Positions 1-6,399 of a DNA stretch of 17,304 bases are shown one piece after another (positions within the stretch are counted from its first letter, which is position 1; every line of letters begins with the position of its first letter). The notes below the pieces were generated by a model that did no database searches, was not told the origin of the DNA, and was given only the letters and a program-made list of their open reading frames with translations. The position numbers were made by a program, and so were the translations under genes. Source of the DNA: UBA5738 sp049641805 (GTDB taxonomy: Bacteria; Patescibacteriota; Minisyncoccia; Minisyncoccales; UBA5738); contig JBARNX010000006.1 of NCBI GenBank assembly GCA_049641805.1, positions 1 through 17,304 of the forward strand, given 5' to 3'.

Positions 1-1
1 T

Positions 2-406
2 GCGAACAGTTATTGCATCGGGGATGCAATAACAACTTGCAACACTCAAGCGTGCGGCGGGTCGTCGGGCGGCGGGATTGCCGGCGATTACAACAAAAAT
101 TATTTCAATAATCCCGCGGGCGGGGGAGTTGCGCCTCAAGTTGCGGGCGCGTCAATTGATTTGGACGAAATTGCGCGCCAGATTGAGGCGATCCGCCAAA
201 AGGTGAACGATCTTGCCAATCAGGTGGCCGATTTCAACAAAGGAGTTTTGGGTGCCACTTCGGTGGCCACGGGGGTTTGCGACACGACTTTGCCGCAAGG
301 CGGCGACTATGGCGATGAACTTTCAACGGCAATAATCTATGCCAAACTGCGCGCCGAATTCTGCCGCCCCGATTTGATTTTGGCCCCCACCAAACCCAAA
401 AAATAA
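2..406 (+). CDS. C-terminal part of a Gly/Cys-containing, probably secreted protein (5' end outside window)
   Basis: The frame is open from base 2 to TAA at 404-406 (134 residues), and no start is forced inside the window, so this is the 3' end of a longer gene. The visible part begins with a Cys-containing, Gly/Ser/Asn-rich stretch (CGGSSGGG, NNPAGGGVAP). A predicted amphipathic, coiled-coil-like helix follows (DEIARQIEAIRQKVNDLANQ), then a tail with two more Cys residues ending in TKPKK. The low-complexity Gly/Asn region and scattered Cys suggest an extracellular or periplasmic location (inference). I do not recognise the family. A TTG at 161 could act as an internal start, but the upstream frame is continuous and has no stop. 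Confidence 0.7.
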   Translation, partial: ANSYCIGDAITTCNTQACGGSSGGGIAGDYNKNYFNNPAGGGVAPQVAGASIDLDEIARQIEAIRQKVNDLANQVADFNKGVLGATSVATGVCDTTLPQGGDYGDELSTAIIYAKLRAEFCRPDLILAPTKPKK

Positions 407-414
407 CCCCCTAA

Positions 415-447
415 TTATCACTTATCACTTATTGATTATTGATTATC
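415..447. repeat. Short AT-rich tandem repeat of 7-mers
   Basis: Two copies of TTATCAC are followed by two copies of TTATTGA and a partial TTATC, all in register. No gene is visible here. It resembles other simple AT-rich words in the spacers of this window (3605-3620, 13736-13812). Confidence 0.7.
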
Positions 448-461
448 TTCTATCAGTTATC

Positions 462-499
462 AACGAAACGCCGGAGAAATCCCCCGGCCGGTTTTCGTT
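462..499. other. Stem-loop after the first gene
   Basis: AACGAAA (462-468) pairs with TTTCGTT (493-499), and CCGG (471-474) pairs with CCGG (488-491), with a small internal loop. There is no T-run after it, so it is a weak candidate terminator or 3'-end stabiliser for the gene ending at 406. Confidence 0.4.
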
Positions 500-525
500 A
501 ATCCATCCATTTCCTCCCGCCGCCC

Positions 526-555
526 TTGACAATTTTCCCATTATATGCTTACATT
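526..555 (+). promoter_or_regulatory. Sigma70-type promoter of the candidate small RNA
   Basis: Consensus -35 TTGACA (526-531), 18-bp spacer, -10 TACATT (550-555). The predicted start is near 562, just before the first stem-loop of the candidate RNA. No start codon with a plausible gene follows, which points to a non-coding transcript. Confidence 0.6.
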
Positions 556-561
556 AAGGTA

Positions 562-780
562 GGCCATCCGAAGCTACATCCCTCCATTTGCTATTGAATA
601 TTCCTTTCGGATGGTTTATGCGAGGCAAGCAAGAGTCTACCCCCTTCGACTCCCTTTAACTCTTGCCCCTCGCTTCCTACTTTAATTCCAACAGCCTTTC
701 TTGTTTTGCGAATTTATGTTTCTTCGCAACAGGCGGTGCCGCCGGCAATCCGCGCCATTTTGGCCGCGGGTTGTTTTTTT
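562..780 (+). ncRNA. Candidate small RNA with pyrimidine-rich loops (unrecognised family)
   Basis: The stretch lies between a good promoter (526-555) and a strong intrinsic terminator (750-780). It folds into a series of local stems: CCATCCGAA (564-572) with TTCGGATGG (606-614); GCGAGG (620-625) with CCTCGC (668-673), enclosing CAAGAGT (630-636) with ACTCTTG (659-665); TTGCGAA (706-712) with TTCGCAA (723-729); GGCG (732-735) with CGCC (740-743); then the terminator. The first two loops carry CCCTCC and CCCCC/CTCCC runs, complementary to purine-rich SD sequences. I see no signature of tmRNA, RNase P RNA, SRP RNA or 6S RNA. The 61-residue open frame from 663 crosses the terminator and looks spurious. 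Function is unknown; a trans-acting antisense RNA is an inference. Confidence 0.55.
750..780 (+). terminator. Intrinsic terminator of the candidate small RNA
   Basis: CCGCGCCA (750-757) pairs with TGGCCGCGG (761-769) through one bulged base and a 3-nt loop, and is followed by TTGTTTTTTT (771-780). This is a strong GC stem with a T-run. Confidence 0.75.
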
Positions 781-786
781 ATAAAT

Positions 787-893
787 ACTTTGAATTGCGA
801 AACCCTTTGTATTTTGGGGTCTATCCCCTGTGTAACCGCAGGGGTTAGACCCCTTTAATAGTATTTGAATTTAAGGGTTTCGCAATTCAAAGT
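787..893. repeat. REP-like palindromic element, copy 1, nested in a perfect 21-bp inverted repeat
   Basis: The outer arms at 787-807 and 873-893 are exact reverse complements over 21 bp. Nested inside is a 38-bp core at 816-853: GGGGTCTA pairs with TAGACCCC, CCCCTG pairs with CAGGGG, and the loop is TGTAACCG. The same core, with 33 of 38 positions identical, recurs at 16788-16825, and similarity continues about 40 bp to the right. The differences preserve pairing, so this is a dispersed structured repeat and not chance. It could be a REP element mobilised by a Y1 (RAYT-type) transposase encoded elsewhere (inference). No such transposase is in the window. Confidence 0.75.
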
Positions 894-906
894 CGTCCTC
901 GCGAGA

Positions 907-1013
907 GTTGGGCCCCTTTAATTTTTGATCTCGGTAAAAAAATATGCCATTGCACTTGGGGCCAACGGAAAATGGGCGGCGCCTGTCGAAGCCGATCCGA
1001 CAGGATTTTGTTT
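907..1013. other. Two stem-loops in the spacer before the sortase gene
   Basis: GTTGGGCCCC (907-916) pairs with GGGGCCAAC (958-966) with one bulge. CCTGTCG (982-988) pairs with CGACAGG (998-1004), followed by ATTTTGTTT, which could act as a weak terminator. I see no gene between 894 and 1048. Confidence 0.4.
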
Positions 1014-1040
1014 GACCTGAAGGCGGTTTTTGTATAGGAT
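1012..1040 (+). promoter_or_regulatory. Possible promoter of the sortase gene
   Basis: TTGACC (1012-1017), 17-bp spacer, TAGGAT (1035-1040). The predicted start (about 1047) falls almost on the ATG at 1049, so the mRNA would be leaderless or nearly so. The same bases also supply AGGA (1036-1039), which could instead be an SD in a longer transcript. Confidence 0.4.
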
Positions 1041-1048
1041 GACATAAT

Positions 1049-1846
1049 ATGAAACCGGCAGGGAAGTCGATTAAAAGCTTACTTTTCGGGAAAAACGGCA
1101 ATACAATGATTGCGTTTTTGGGTTTGCTTTCCGTCGCGTTGATTTTGGCCGCGATTTCGTTCGGGTCGCGGGCGGATTGGGGCGATTTCAAAAAATTTAT
1201 GCCGCGGCCGAGCGACCTGACAACTTCGCCGCTGGCGCGGGATTTGCCGCGGGAAAATAAAAATACGGAGGAACCGGCCGAAAATCGGCCGGCGGCGGAT
1301 AAAGCGAATGAATCGGAAACGATCGGCCCGGAAGCCGAGGTTGCGATTGAGACCGAACTGGAATCTAAGCCGGTGGTCGAAGCGCCGATAGTTCCGGCAA
1401 CCGCGCCGGACGCGCCAAGAGCCGATATGGTGATCATTCCAAAGATCGGCGTGAATGCGCCGGTAATCACGCCGCAGACGAAAGACGCGGCCCAATTGAA
1501 GAAACTTCTTGATTCGGGCGCGGTGATCTATCCGGATTCGGTCATTTTTGGCGCCGACGGGCAAACAATCGTGTTGGGACACAGCGCGCCGCCGAATTGG
1601 CCGAAAATCAAACACGACACGATTTTTTCCCGTATCGCGGAATTGTCCGCGGGCGATAAGATTATTGTGATCTACGATGACCGGACCTACAATTACTCGG
1701 TATTGCAAAGCCAGATTATAGAAAAGGGCGGCGCGATTCCCGCGACGGTTGCCGGCGGCAATTCTCTAGCTCTGGTAACTTGCTGGCCGCCCGGCCGCGA
1801 CCTCAAGCGAATGGTGGTGCAAGCAAGGCTGGATTCCGTTGATTGA
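1049..1846 (+). CDS. Membrane-anchored sortase family transpeptidase
   Basis: 265 residues. A single transmembrane anchor lies at about residues 19-38. A charged Glu/Pro/Ala-rich linker (about 60-125) follows, then a sortase catalytic domain from about 126 to the end. His178 in VLGHS and Cys245 in LVTCWPPGRDLKR match the sortase His/Cys pair, with Arg254 the likely third catalytic residue. Sortases cleave a C-terminal sorting signal on exported proteins and join them to a surface amine, or polymerise pilins. The N-terminal anchor puts the domain outside the membrane. Start: ATG 1049 is the first in-frame ATG after a stop at 1040-1042, with AGGA nine bases upstream. The Cys-Trp-Pro-Pro context is nearer to class D/E/F enzymes than to SrtA (tentative). 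No substrate with a sorting signal is visible nearby. Confidence 0.9.
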   Translation: MKPAGKSIKSLLFGKNGNTMIAFLGLLSVALILAAISFGSRADWGDFKKFMPRPSDLTTSPLARDLPRENKNTEEPAENRPAADKANESETIGPEAEVAIETELESKPVVEAPIVPATAPDAPRADMVIIPKIGVNAPVITPQTKDAAQLKKLLDSGAVIYPDSVIFGADGQTIVLGHSAPPNWPKIKHDTIFSRIAELSAGDKIIVIYDDRTYNYSVLQSQIIEKGGAIPATVAGGNSLALVTCWPPGRDLKRMVVQARLDSVD

Positions 1847-1872
1847 CAGTTGAATATCATGTTTGATAAAAT
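1843..1872 (+). promoter_or_regulatory. Promoter of the coiled-coil protein gene
   Basis: TTGACA (1843-1848), overlapping the end of the sortase gene, 18-bp spacer, TAAAAT (1867-1872). The predicted start is near 1879, about 30 bases before ATG 1910. Confidence 0.6.
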
Positions 1873-1909
1873 AAAATCGCGACCAGCTTAAACATTTTTT
1901 GTTTTTGAG

Positions 1910-2170
1910 ATGGAGAAACAAAACAATCAAAACAATAATTCCGTTGACTACCGCGAGCTGGTGGATTTTTTAGTTGGCCAATTTGATAAGTCAAATGAGA
2001 GATTTGACAGAATTGAAAAAATACTTGAAGCCAAAGCCGATAGGGCCGATATTGATCGGGTGTTAACCCGTATCGCGATGATCAACACCAAAATTGACGA
2101 CTACCGGGCGGAGCAGATTGCCACGCAGAGGCAAGTGGACAAGCACGAAAAAATTTTGTGCAAACTTTGA
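1910..2170 (+). CDS. Small predicted coiled-coil protein, unrecognised
   Basis: 86 residues. An Asn/Gln-rich N-terminus (MEKQNNQNNNS) is followed by a nearly uninterrupted charged helix with heptad-like spacing (FDKSNERFDRIEKILEAKAD, then IDRVLTRIAMINTKIDDYR). It ends in KILCKL. No signal peptide or membrane segment is seen, so it is probably cytosolic and oligomeric. Short coiled-coil proteins of this kind are common hypotheticals in CPR genomes (family knowledge); no function can be assigned. The start has no real SD, only GAG directly before the ATG. It has its own promoter (1843-1872) and terminator (2209-2228), so it is probably monocistronic. Confidence 0.7.
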   Translation: MEKQNNQNNNSVDYRELVDFLVGQFDKSNERFDRIEKILEAKADRADIDRVLTRIAMINTKIDDYRAEQIATQRQVDKHEKILCKL

Positions 2171-2208
2171 AATAAAAATCGCAAACATTAAACTTTGAAC
2201 TTTAACCG

Positions 2209-2228
2209 CGGGTACTGCCCGTTTTTTT
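2209..2228 (+). terminator. Intrinsic terminator after the coiled-coil gene
   Basis: CGGG (2209-2212) pairs with CCCG (2218-2221) across a 5-nt loop, followed by seven T (2222-2228). The stem is short but the T-run is strong. Confidence 0.55.
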
Positions 2229-2251
2229 GTTCCTGGTAGCCACTCACTGAG

Positions 2252-2392
2252 GCAAATTTGGAAGTCAATTTTCGGCGTAATCGCGGAAATTTGACTTCCA
2301 AATTTGCGCCAACCCTAACACCGCGAATCCGTTGAGAATTGACTTCCCATTCACCTGACGGCGAAGTTGAAGTCAAATCTCCACAGATTCGC
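2252..2392. repeat. Two tandem long palindromes sharing one repeat unit
   Basis: Hairpin A: 26-nt arms at 2252-2277 and 2282-2307, two mismatches, loop TAAT. Hairpin B: 24-nt arms at 2323-2346 and 2369-2392, three mismatches, 22-nt loop. All four arms contain TTGACTTC or its complement GAAGTCAA (2261-2268, 2291-2298, 2339-2346, 2369-2376), so the region is four related units in -,+,+,- orientation. The 70-residue minus-strand frame across it is repeat-derived and not convincing as a gene. The region fills most of the 335-base spacer. Confidence 0.75.
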
Positions 2393-2435
2393 TTTGGCAT
2401 TACCCCCCATTGAATGGTTACTGTTCCTCCTGCTC

Positions 2436-2464
2436 TTGACGGTTTTTAATTTTTGAGTTAAAAA
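2436..2464 (+). promoter_or_regulatory. Promoter of the small membrane protein gene
   Basis: TTGACG (2436-2441), 17-bp spacer, TAAAAA (2459-2464). It is followed by a short AT-rich leader with a strong SD at 2492-2499. Confidence 0.5.
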
Positions 2465-2505
2465 CAAAAGGCAAATTAACAACACATAATTGGAGGTGGA
2501 AAGCC

Positions 2506-2796
2506 TTGATTGATGAAAAGAAAGTTGAGCAATCGGGAATCATATTAATTTGTCTAATGCCATTTGCTTTTATTTGGCAGGGGTTTTTAGTCGTAGGAAT
2601 GTGGACATGGTTTATTGCTCCAATTGTTAGCATTAGCATTACAATACCGGAAGCAATCGGGATTTCGTTGGTTATCAAGATGTTGACAGGTGGTAGGTCT
2701 GATGATAACTGCGATACTTTGAGAACTTTCCTGCATTGGTTTGTTCTTCCATTGATTGTGTATGCTATCGCATGGGTTACTCACTTTTTTGTTTAA
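2506..2796 (+). CDS. Small integral membrane protein, unrecognised, TTG start
   Basis: 96 residues. After a short charged N-terminus there are three likely membrane segments at about residues 11-31 (IILICLMPFAFIWQGFLVVG), 33-60 and 75-95. A short soluble loop (TGGRSDDNCDTLRT) lies before the last one. The start is TTG 2506, fixed by a near-perfect SD, GGAGGTGG (2492-2499), at normal spacing; no in-frame ATG is nearby. The strong SD, separate promoter and terminator, and lower GC than the sortase gene set it apart from its neighbours and could mean recent transfer (inference). A phage- or plasmid-derived small membrane protein is possible. No function can be given. Confidence 0.7.
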   Translation: MIDEKKVEQSGIILICLMPFAFIWQGFLVVGMWTWFIAPIVSISITIPEAIGISLVIKMLTGGRSDDNCDTLRTFLHWFVLPLIVYAIAWVTHFFV

Positions 2797-2819
2797 GTAT
2801 TACGAGTAACTCTTTTTTT
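2774..2819 (+). terminator. Intrinsic terminator overlapping the end of the small membrane protein gene
   Basis: GTTACTC (2776-2782, inside the coding region) pairs with GAGTAAC (2804-2810), extended by G-T and G-C pairs, and is followed by TCTTTTTTT (2811-2819). Confidence 0.6.
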
Positions 2820-2876
2820 ATTTGGAATTTGGAGATTGATAATTGGAAATTCGCGCGGATTTTGCGCGGCATTCGG

Positions 2877-2885
2877 TTTTCCACA
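2877..2885 (+). promoter_or_regulatory. DnaA-box-like nonamer
   Basis: TTTTCCACA fits the TTWTNCACA consensus and lies 20 bases upstream of the -35 at 2906. An inverted copy is at 3017-3025. A single 9-mer match is weak evidence. Confidence 0.3.
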
Positions 2886-2905
2886 ATTCGGCGGGCGCGG
2901 CAGGC

Positions 2906-2934
2906 TTGACACGGGTTTAATCTTTTGCTAATCT
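2906..2934 (+). promoter_or_regulatory. Promoter upstream of the 23S-5S unit
   Basis: TTGACA (2906-2911), 17-bp spacer, TAATCT (2929-2934) preceded by TGC, an extended -10. It is the best promoter match upstream of the 23S gene. It is separated from the 23S by a terminator at 3027-3048, so it drives either a short RNA or the rRNA by read-through. Confidence 0.55.
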
Positions 2935-3016
2935 CTCATTGTTGGATTAAATAATGTTAACGATATACATACTCAAAAACACATCAAGAAGCTAAATTTT
3001 CCGCGGATTTAATTCT

Positions 3017-3025
3017 TGTGGAAAA
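3017..3025 (-). promoter_or_regulatory. DnaA-box-like nonamer, minus orientation
   Basis: TGTGGAAAA reads TTTTCCACA on the minus strand. It lies within the leader stem, so the match may be coincidental. Confidence 0.25.
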
Positions 3026-3026
3026 T

Positions 3027-3048
3027 CGCTTCCGAAAGCGGTTTTTTT
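3027..3048 (+). terminator. Intrinsic terminator in the leader before 23S rRNA
   Basis: CGCTT (3027-3031) pairs with AAGCG (3036-3040), loop CCGA, then GTTTTTTT (3041-3048). It lies between the only good promoter and the 23S gene. Confidence 0.65.
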
Positions 3049-3087
3049 GTTGGCTGATTTCAGAGGGGCCAGAACTTCTAAAATTAA

Positions 3088-3270
3088 ATAGTTAGTTATT
3101 TGCCAAATGGAACTTACATCGAGTCCATTGGCAATTCCAAAGTCTTTTTGAAACAATTAGTCTTCAAGGATTTTTGCGAGGATTACAATGCCATTAGTGG
3201 TAATGGTAATTTTATCCGCCGCGAGATTCCAAAAAAATTGAAGTTATTAATTGCTAGCCAAGGTAAGTAA
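3088..3270 (+). pseudogene. Open-frame remnant running into the 23S 5' end
   Basis: A frame free of stops from 3088 to TAA at 3268-3270 reads as a plausible protein C-terminus of about 60 residues, with segments such as NGTYIESIGNSKVFLKQLVF and FIRREIPKKLKLLIASQGK. The only usable start is TTG at 3100, inside a stem (3100-3111 with 3124-3134), without an SD. Its last codons coincide with the 23S processing stem. Codon choice looks protein-like, but 60 codons can be open by chance. I treat it as a possible 3' fragment of a lost gene; family unknown. Confidence 0.25.
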
Positions 3271-6200
3271 AATTATAGGCACATGGTGGATGCCTTGGGA
3301 CTGGGAGGCGATGAAGGACGCAGCCTGTCTGCGATAATCCCGGGGGAGGTGACAAGCAACCTTTGAACCCGGGGTCTCCGAATGGGGAAACCCTTTCCGG
3401 CGTTGAACCGGAAAATCCCATAGCGCAAGCTAGGGAGGCGAACCTGCGGAAGGGAAACATCTCAGTACGCAGAGGAAAAGAAAAAAATCCTCGCTTCGGC
3501 GAGGGACATTCTCTTAGTAGCGGCGAGCGAAAAGAGAAGAGCTCAAACCAGTTTGTACTTCGCTTATGTTCGATAATTGCTAAAGATTTTTAATTATACC
3601 TTTTGTTAATGGTTAAAAGTTAATAGTTATTTATTTGATATAAGTGAAGTACAGGCTGGGGTTATAAGGTAGGGATATCTCAAGTTCGTCTTGAGCAAAG
3701 CGCATCAATATGCAATTTGGTTAACCCAACTACCCTGGAAAGGGAGGCCATAGCGGGTAATAGCCCCGTAAGTGAAAATCATTGCAAGCTTTGAATCTTT
3801 ATTCTTGAGTACCGCGGGAAACGAAAGTCCTGCGGGAATTCGGCTGGACTATACAGCCAAAGCTAAATACTACCCAGTCACCGATAGTGCACAAGTACCG
3901 TGAGGGAAAGGTTAAAAGTAGGGGGGTGACCCCGGTGAAATAGATCCTGAAACCATGATGCTTACAAAGACTCGGAGCTCCGCCGCAAGGCGGGGTGACG
4001 GGGTGCTTTTTGTAGAACGAGCCAACGAGTTTAATTTATCAGTTAGTCTAAGCGTCTCTGACGCGAAGGCATAGGGAAACCAAGTCTTAATAGGGCGCAT
4101 CCCTTTATGGGGTACTGATGGGTTAAGACCCGAAGCCAAGGCGAGCTTGCCATGACCAGGTTGAATCCCGCCGAAAGGCGGGAGGAGGACCGAACCGGTT
4201 GACTGTGCAAAATCTTCGGATGAGTCGTGGTAAGAAGTGAAAAGCTAATCGAGCTTGGTAATAGCTGGTTCTCTCCGATATAACTTTAGGGTTAGCGTCC
4301 TGCGCTAATGGTTTTGGAGGTAGAGCACTGAAAGAAATTCCGTGGCGAAAGTCAGGTATTTCTATCAAACTCCGAATGCCGGAACCATTGCAGGGCAGTA
4401 AGACTACGGGCGCTAAGGTCCGTGGTCGTAAGGGGGAAAGCCCATGACCTCAGTCTAAGGTCCCCAAATCAGGCTAAGTGCAAAACAAGGAAGTGAGATT
4501 CCTCTGATAGCTAGGAGGTTAGCTCAGAAGCAGCTATCCTTTAAAAAGTGCGTAACAGCTTACTAGCTAAGGAGTTTTGCGCCGTAGATTAACGGGGCTC
4601 AAGCCTGATACCGAAGACGAGGGTGCATTGCCGCAAGGCGATGCGCGGTAGGAGAGCGTTCCCATTGCAGTGAAGCGGAACCGTGAGGTTTCGTGGAGCG
4701 TTGGGAAGTGAGAATGTTGGCATGAGTAACCACAATGCATGTGAGATCCATGCACACCGAAAACCCAAGGGTTCCGTGACAATGGTGATCAGTCACGGGT
4801 TAGGCGGTCCTAAGGCACAGCCGAGAGGCGCAGCTGATGGACATCTGGTTAATATTCCAGTCCTTCCGTTTCTTGCTGAGAAAGTGACGAAGTTTAGTAC
4901 TCTGGGCGGGTTATTGGATTCCCGTTGCCAATTTGATTGTTCCGGGCGCAAGCTCGGGACAAAAGAATTGTCGAGATGTTTCCCGCAAGGGAGATAGATT
5001 CAGACGAGCAAGCTTCCCAGAAAAACCTTTCAAGGGCTATCAAGAAAGGGAAACCGTACCGTAAACCGACACAGGTGGGTTGGCGTCAAATTGCCAAGGT
5101 GAACGAGTGAAAGTTCGTGAAGGAACTAGGCAAACAAGTATGCGTACCTTAGGTATATGCATTCCCTTCATAGCAATATGGAGGGCGCAGCGAAGGATTC
5201 TCAGGCGGCTGTTTACCAAAAACACAGGTCCCTGCTAAACTCGTAAGAGGAAATATAGGGGCTGAGACCTGACCAGTGCCCGTGTGTTAAAGCTGAGGGT
5301 GGATTTGATCGCAAGATCGGATTTGCTCATCGGTCTAAGCTACGGGTGAACGTCCGCGGTAACTCTGACCGTGTTAAAGTAGCGTAGTCCCTTGTCGCGT
5401 AAGTTGCGACCCGCATGAAAGGTATAACGATCTGAGAACTGTCTCCACGAATTACTCGGTGAAAATGTAATGGAAGTGAAGATACTTCCTACCTGCGACT
5501 AGACGGAAAGACCCCGGAAGCTTTACTGTAGGGTGATATTGAGTTTTGAATTTTGATGCGTAGAATAGTGGCGAGGATTTGAGGTTTCGTTTTCGGACGG
5601 GGCTGATCCGACAGTGAAATAGCCATCTTTAAAGTTCATCATTCTAATACGCGAGTTGACAGTGTCACTTGGGCAGTTTAAGTGGGGCGCTTGCCTCCTA
5701 AAATGTAACGGAGGCGTTTAAAGGTCAGCTAAGCACGGATGGAAATCGTGCATGTTGCGTAAAGGCATAAGCTGGCTTAACTGCAAGACGGATGTGTCGC
5801 GCAGATGCGAAAGCAGAACTTAGTGAACCGATGCTGGTTATTAGAATCGGCAGAGATTATCAAACAAAAGTTACTCCGGGGATAACAGGCTAGTACGACC
5901 CACGAGTCCATATCAACGGTCGTGTTCGGCACCTCGATGTCGGCTCATCATAGCGCGGGGGTGGAGAAGCTCCCAAGCGTCCGGCTGTTCGCCGGTTAAA
6001 ATGGTACGTGAGCTGGGTTCAGACCGTCGCGAGACAGGTCGGTCCCTATCTATCGCAGGCGTTTGAGTTTTGAGGAGAGTCGACCCTAGTACGAGAGGAC
6101 CGGGTTGAACTGACCTCTGGTGTGCCAGTTGTTCCGCCAGGAGCATTGCTGGGTAGCTAAGTCGGGAACGGATAAGAGCTGAAAGCATCTAAGCTCGAAG

Positions 6201-6317
6201 CCTCCTCCAAGATTATAACTCTTAGTTTCCTCCAAGAACAGGAGGTTGATAGGCTGCAGGTGTAAGCACTGCAAAGTGTTCAGCCAAGCAGTACTAATAA
6301 ACGATCAAAATTGCCTT
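3262..6317 (+). rRNA. rrl: 23S ribosomal RNA
   Basis: Landmarks run in order along the segment. They include the 5' GGTGGATGCC (3285-3294), GTAGCGGCGAGCGAA near 3517, ACCGTGAGGGAAAGG near 3898, GCGTAACAGCTTACT near 4550 and ACCGACACAGGTGG near 5065. Further on are AGACGGAAAGACCCC near 5502, GGGGATAACAGGCT near 5878, the sarcin-ricin loop AGTACGAGAGGACC near 6089 and the 3' AGTACTAATAAACGATC. By alignment with E. coli 23S the ends are about 3262 and 6317 (about 3056 nt). That is some 150 nt longer, mostly from an AT-rich insert near 3554-3653. No 16S or tRNA gene lies upstream and 5S follows. The helix 69-71 region (5361-5412) departs from the usual bacterial sequence. I saw no intron-like large insertion. 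Ends are accurate to a few bases. Confidence 0.97.
3554..3653 (+). other. AT-rich expansion inside a 23S variable helix
   Basis: Outer arms at 3554-3567 and 3640-3653 pair over 14 bp with one wobble. Between them lie 72 nt of very AT-rich sequence containing a 16-mer (3605-3620) that recurs exactly at 13790-13805. E. coli has a much shorter element here. It accounts for most of the extra length of this 23S. Confidence 0.7.
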
Positions 6318-6399
6318 GGTTAGCAATTAATGACCTTAATTGAGTTGCAAAAAGATTGAAATTGGAATAAAATAACTAACACAACAAAACAATACGCGA

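Larger units (their letters stand above)
2941..3048 (+). ncRNA. Short terminated transcript or rRNA leader
   Basis: About 108 nt lie between the predicted start of the 2906 promoter and a hairpin with a T-run. An internal stem pairs ATTTTCC (2996-3002) with GGAAAAT (3020-3026), directly before the terminator stem, so an attenuator arrangement is possible. There is no credible reading frame. It could be an attenuated rRNA leader or a small RNA; the sequence alone does not decide. Confidence 0.35.
3247..6330 (+). other. Pre-23S processing stem (arms 3247-3263 and 6314-6330)
   Basis: TTAATTGCTAGCCAAGG (3247-3263) pairs with CCTTGGTTAGCAATTAA (6314-6330) over 17 bp with one G-T wobble. It brackets the mature 23S, the standard substrate for RNase III-type maturation. 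Confidence 0.8.

Noticed and set aside
663..848. Plus-strand ORF of 61 residues
   Set aside because: It crosses the terminator of the candidate small RNA and the REP-like palindrome; its tail PLCNRRG is simply translated repeat and recurs in a frame across the second copy.
407..1048. tRNA genes in the spacers
   Set aside because: I looked for T-arm and anticodon-arm patterns in all gene-free stretches and found none.
871..1708. Minus-strand ORFs of 199 and 209 residues opposite the sortase gene
   Set aside because: Low-complexity Ser/Ala- or Arg-rich shadows of a GC-rich gene whose plus frame has clear sortase motifs.
2188..2400. Minus-strand ORF of 70 residues
   Set aside because: Composed of the palindromic repeat units (repeated VNS/EVKF/LTSKF-like words); no SD and no family resemblance.
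3254..6274. Many ORFs on both strands inside 3262-6317
   Set aside because: They lie within the 23S rRNA, whose conserved landmarks account for the sequence.
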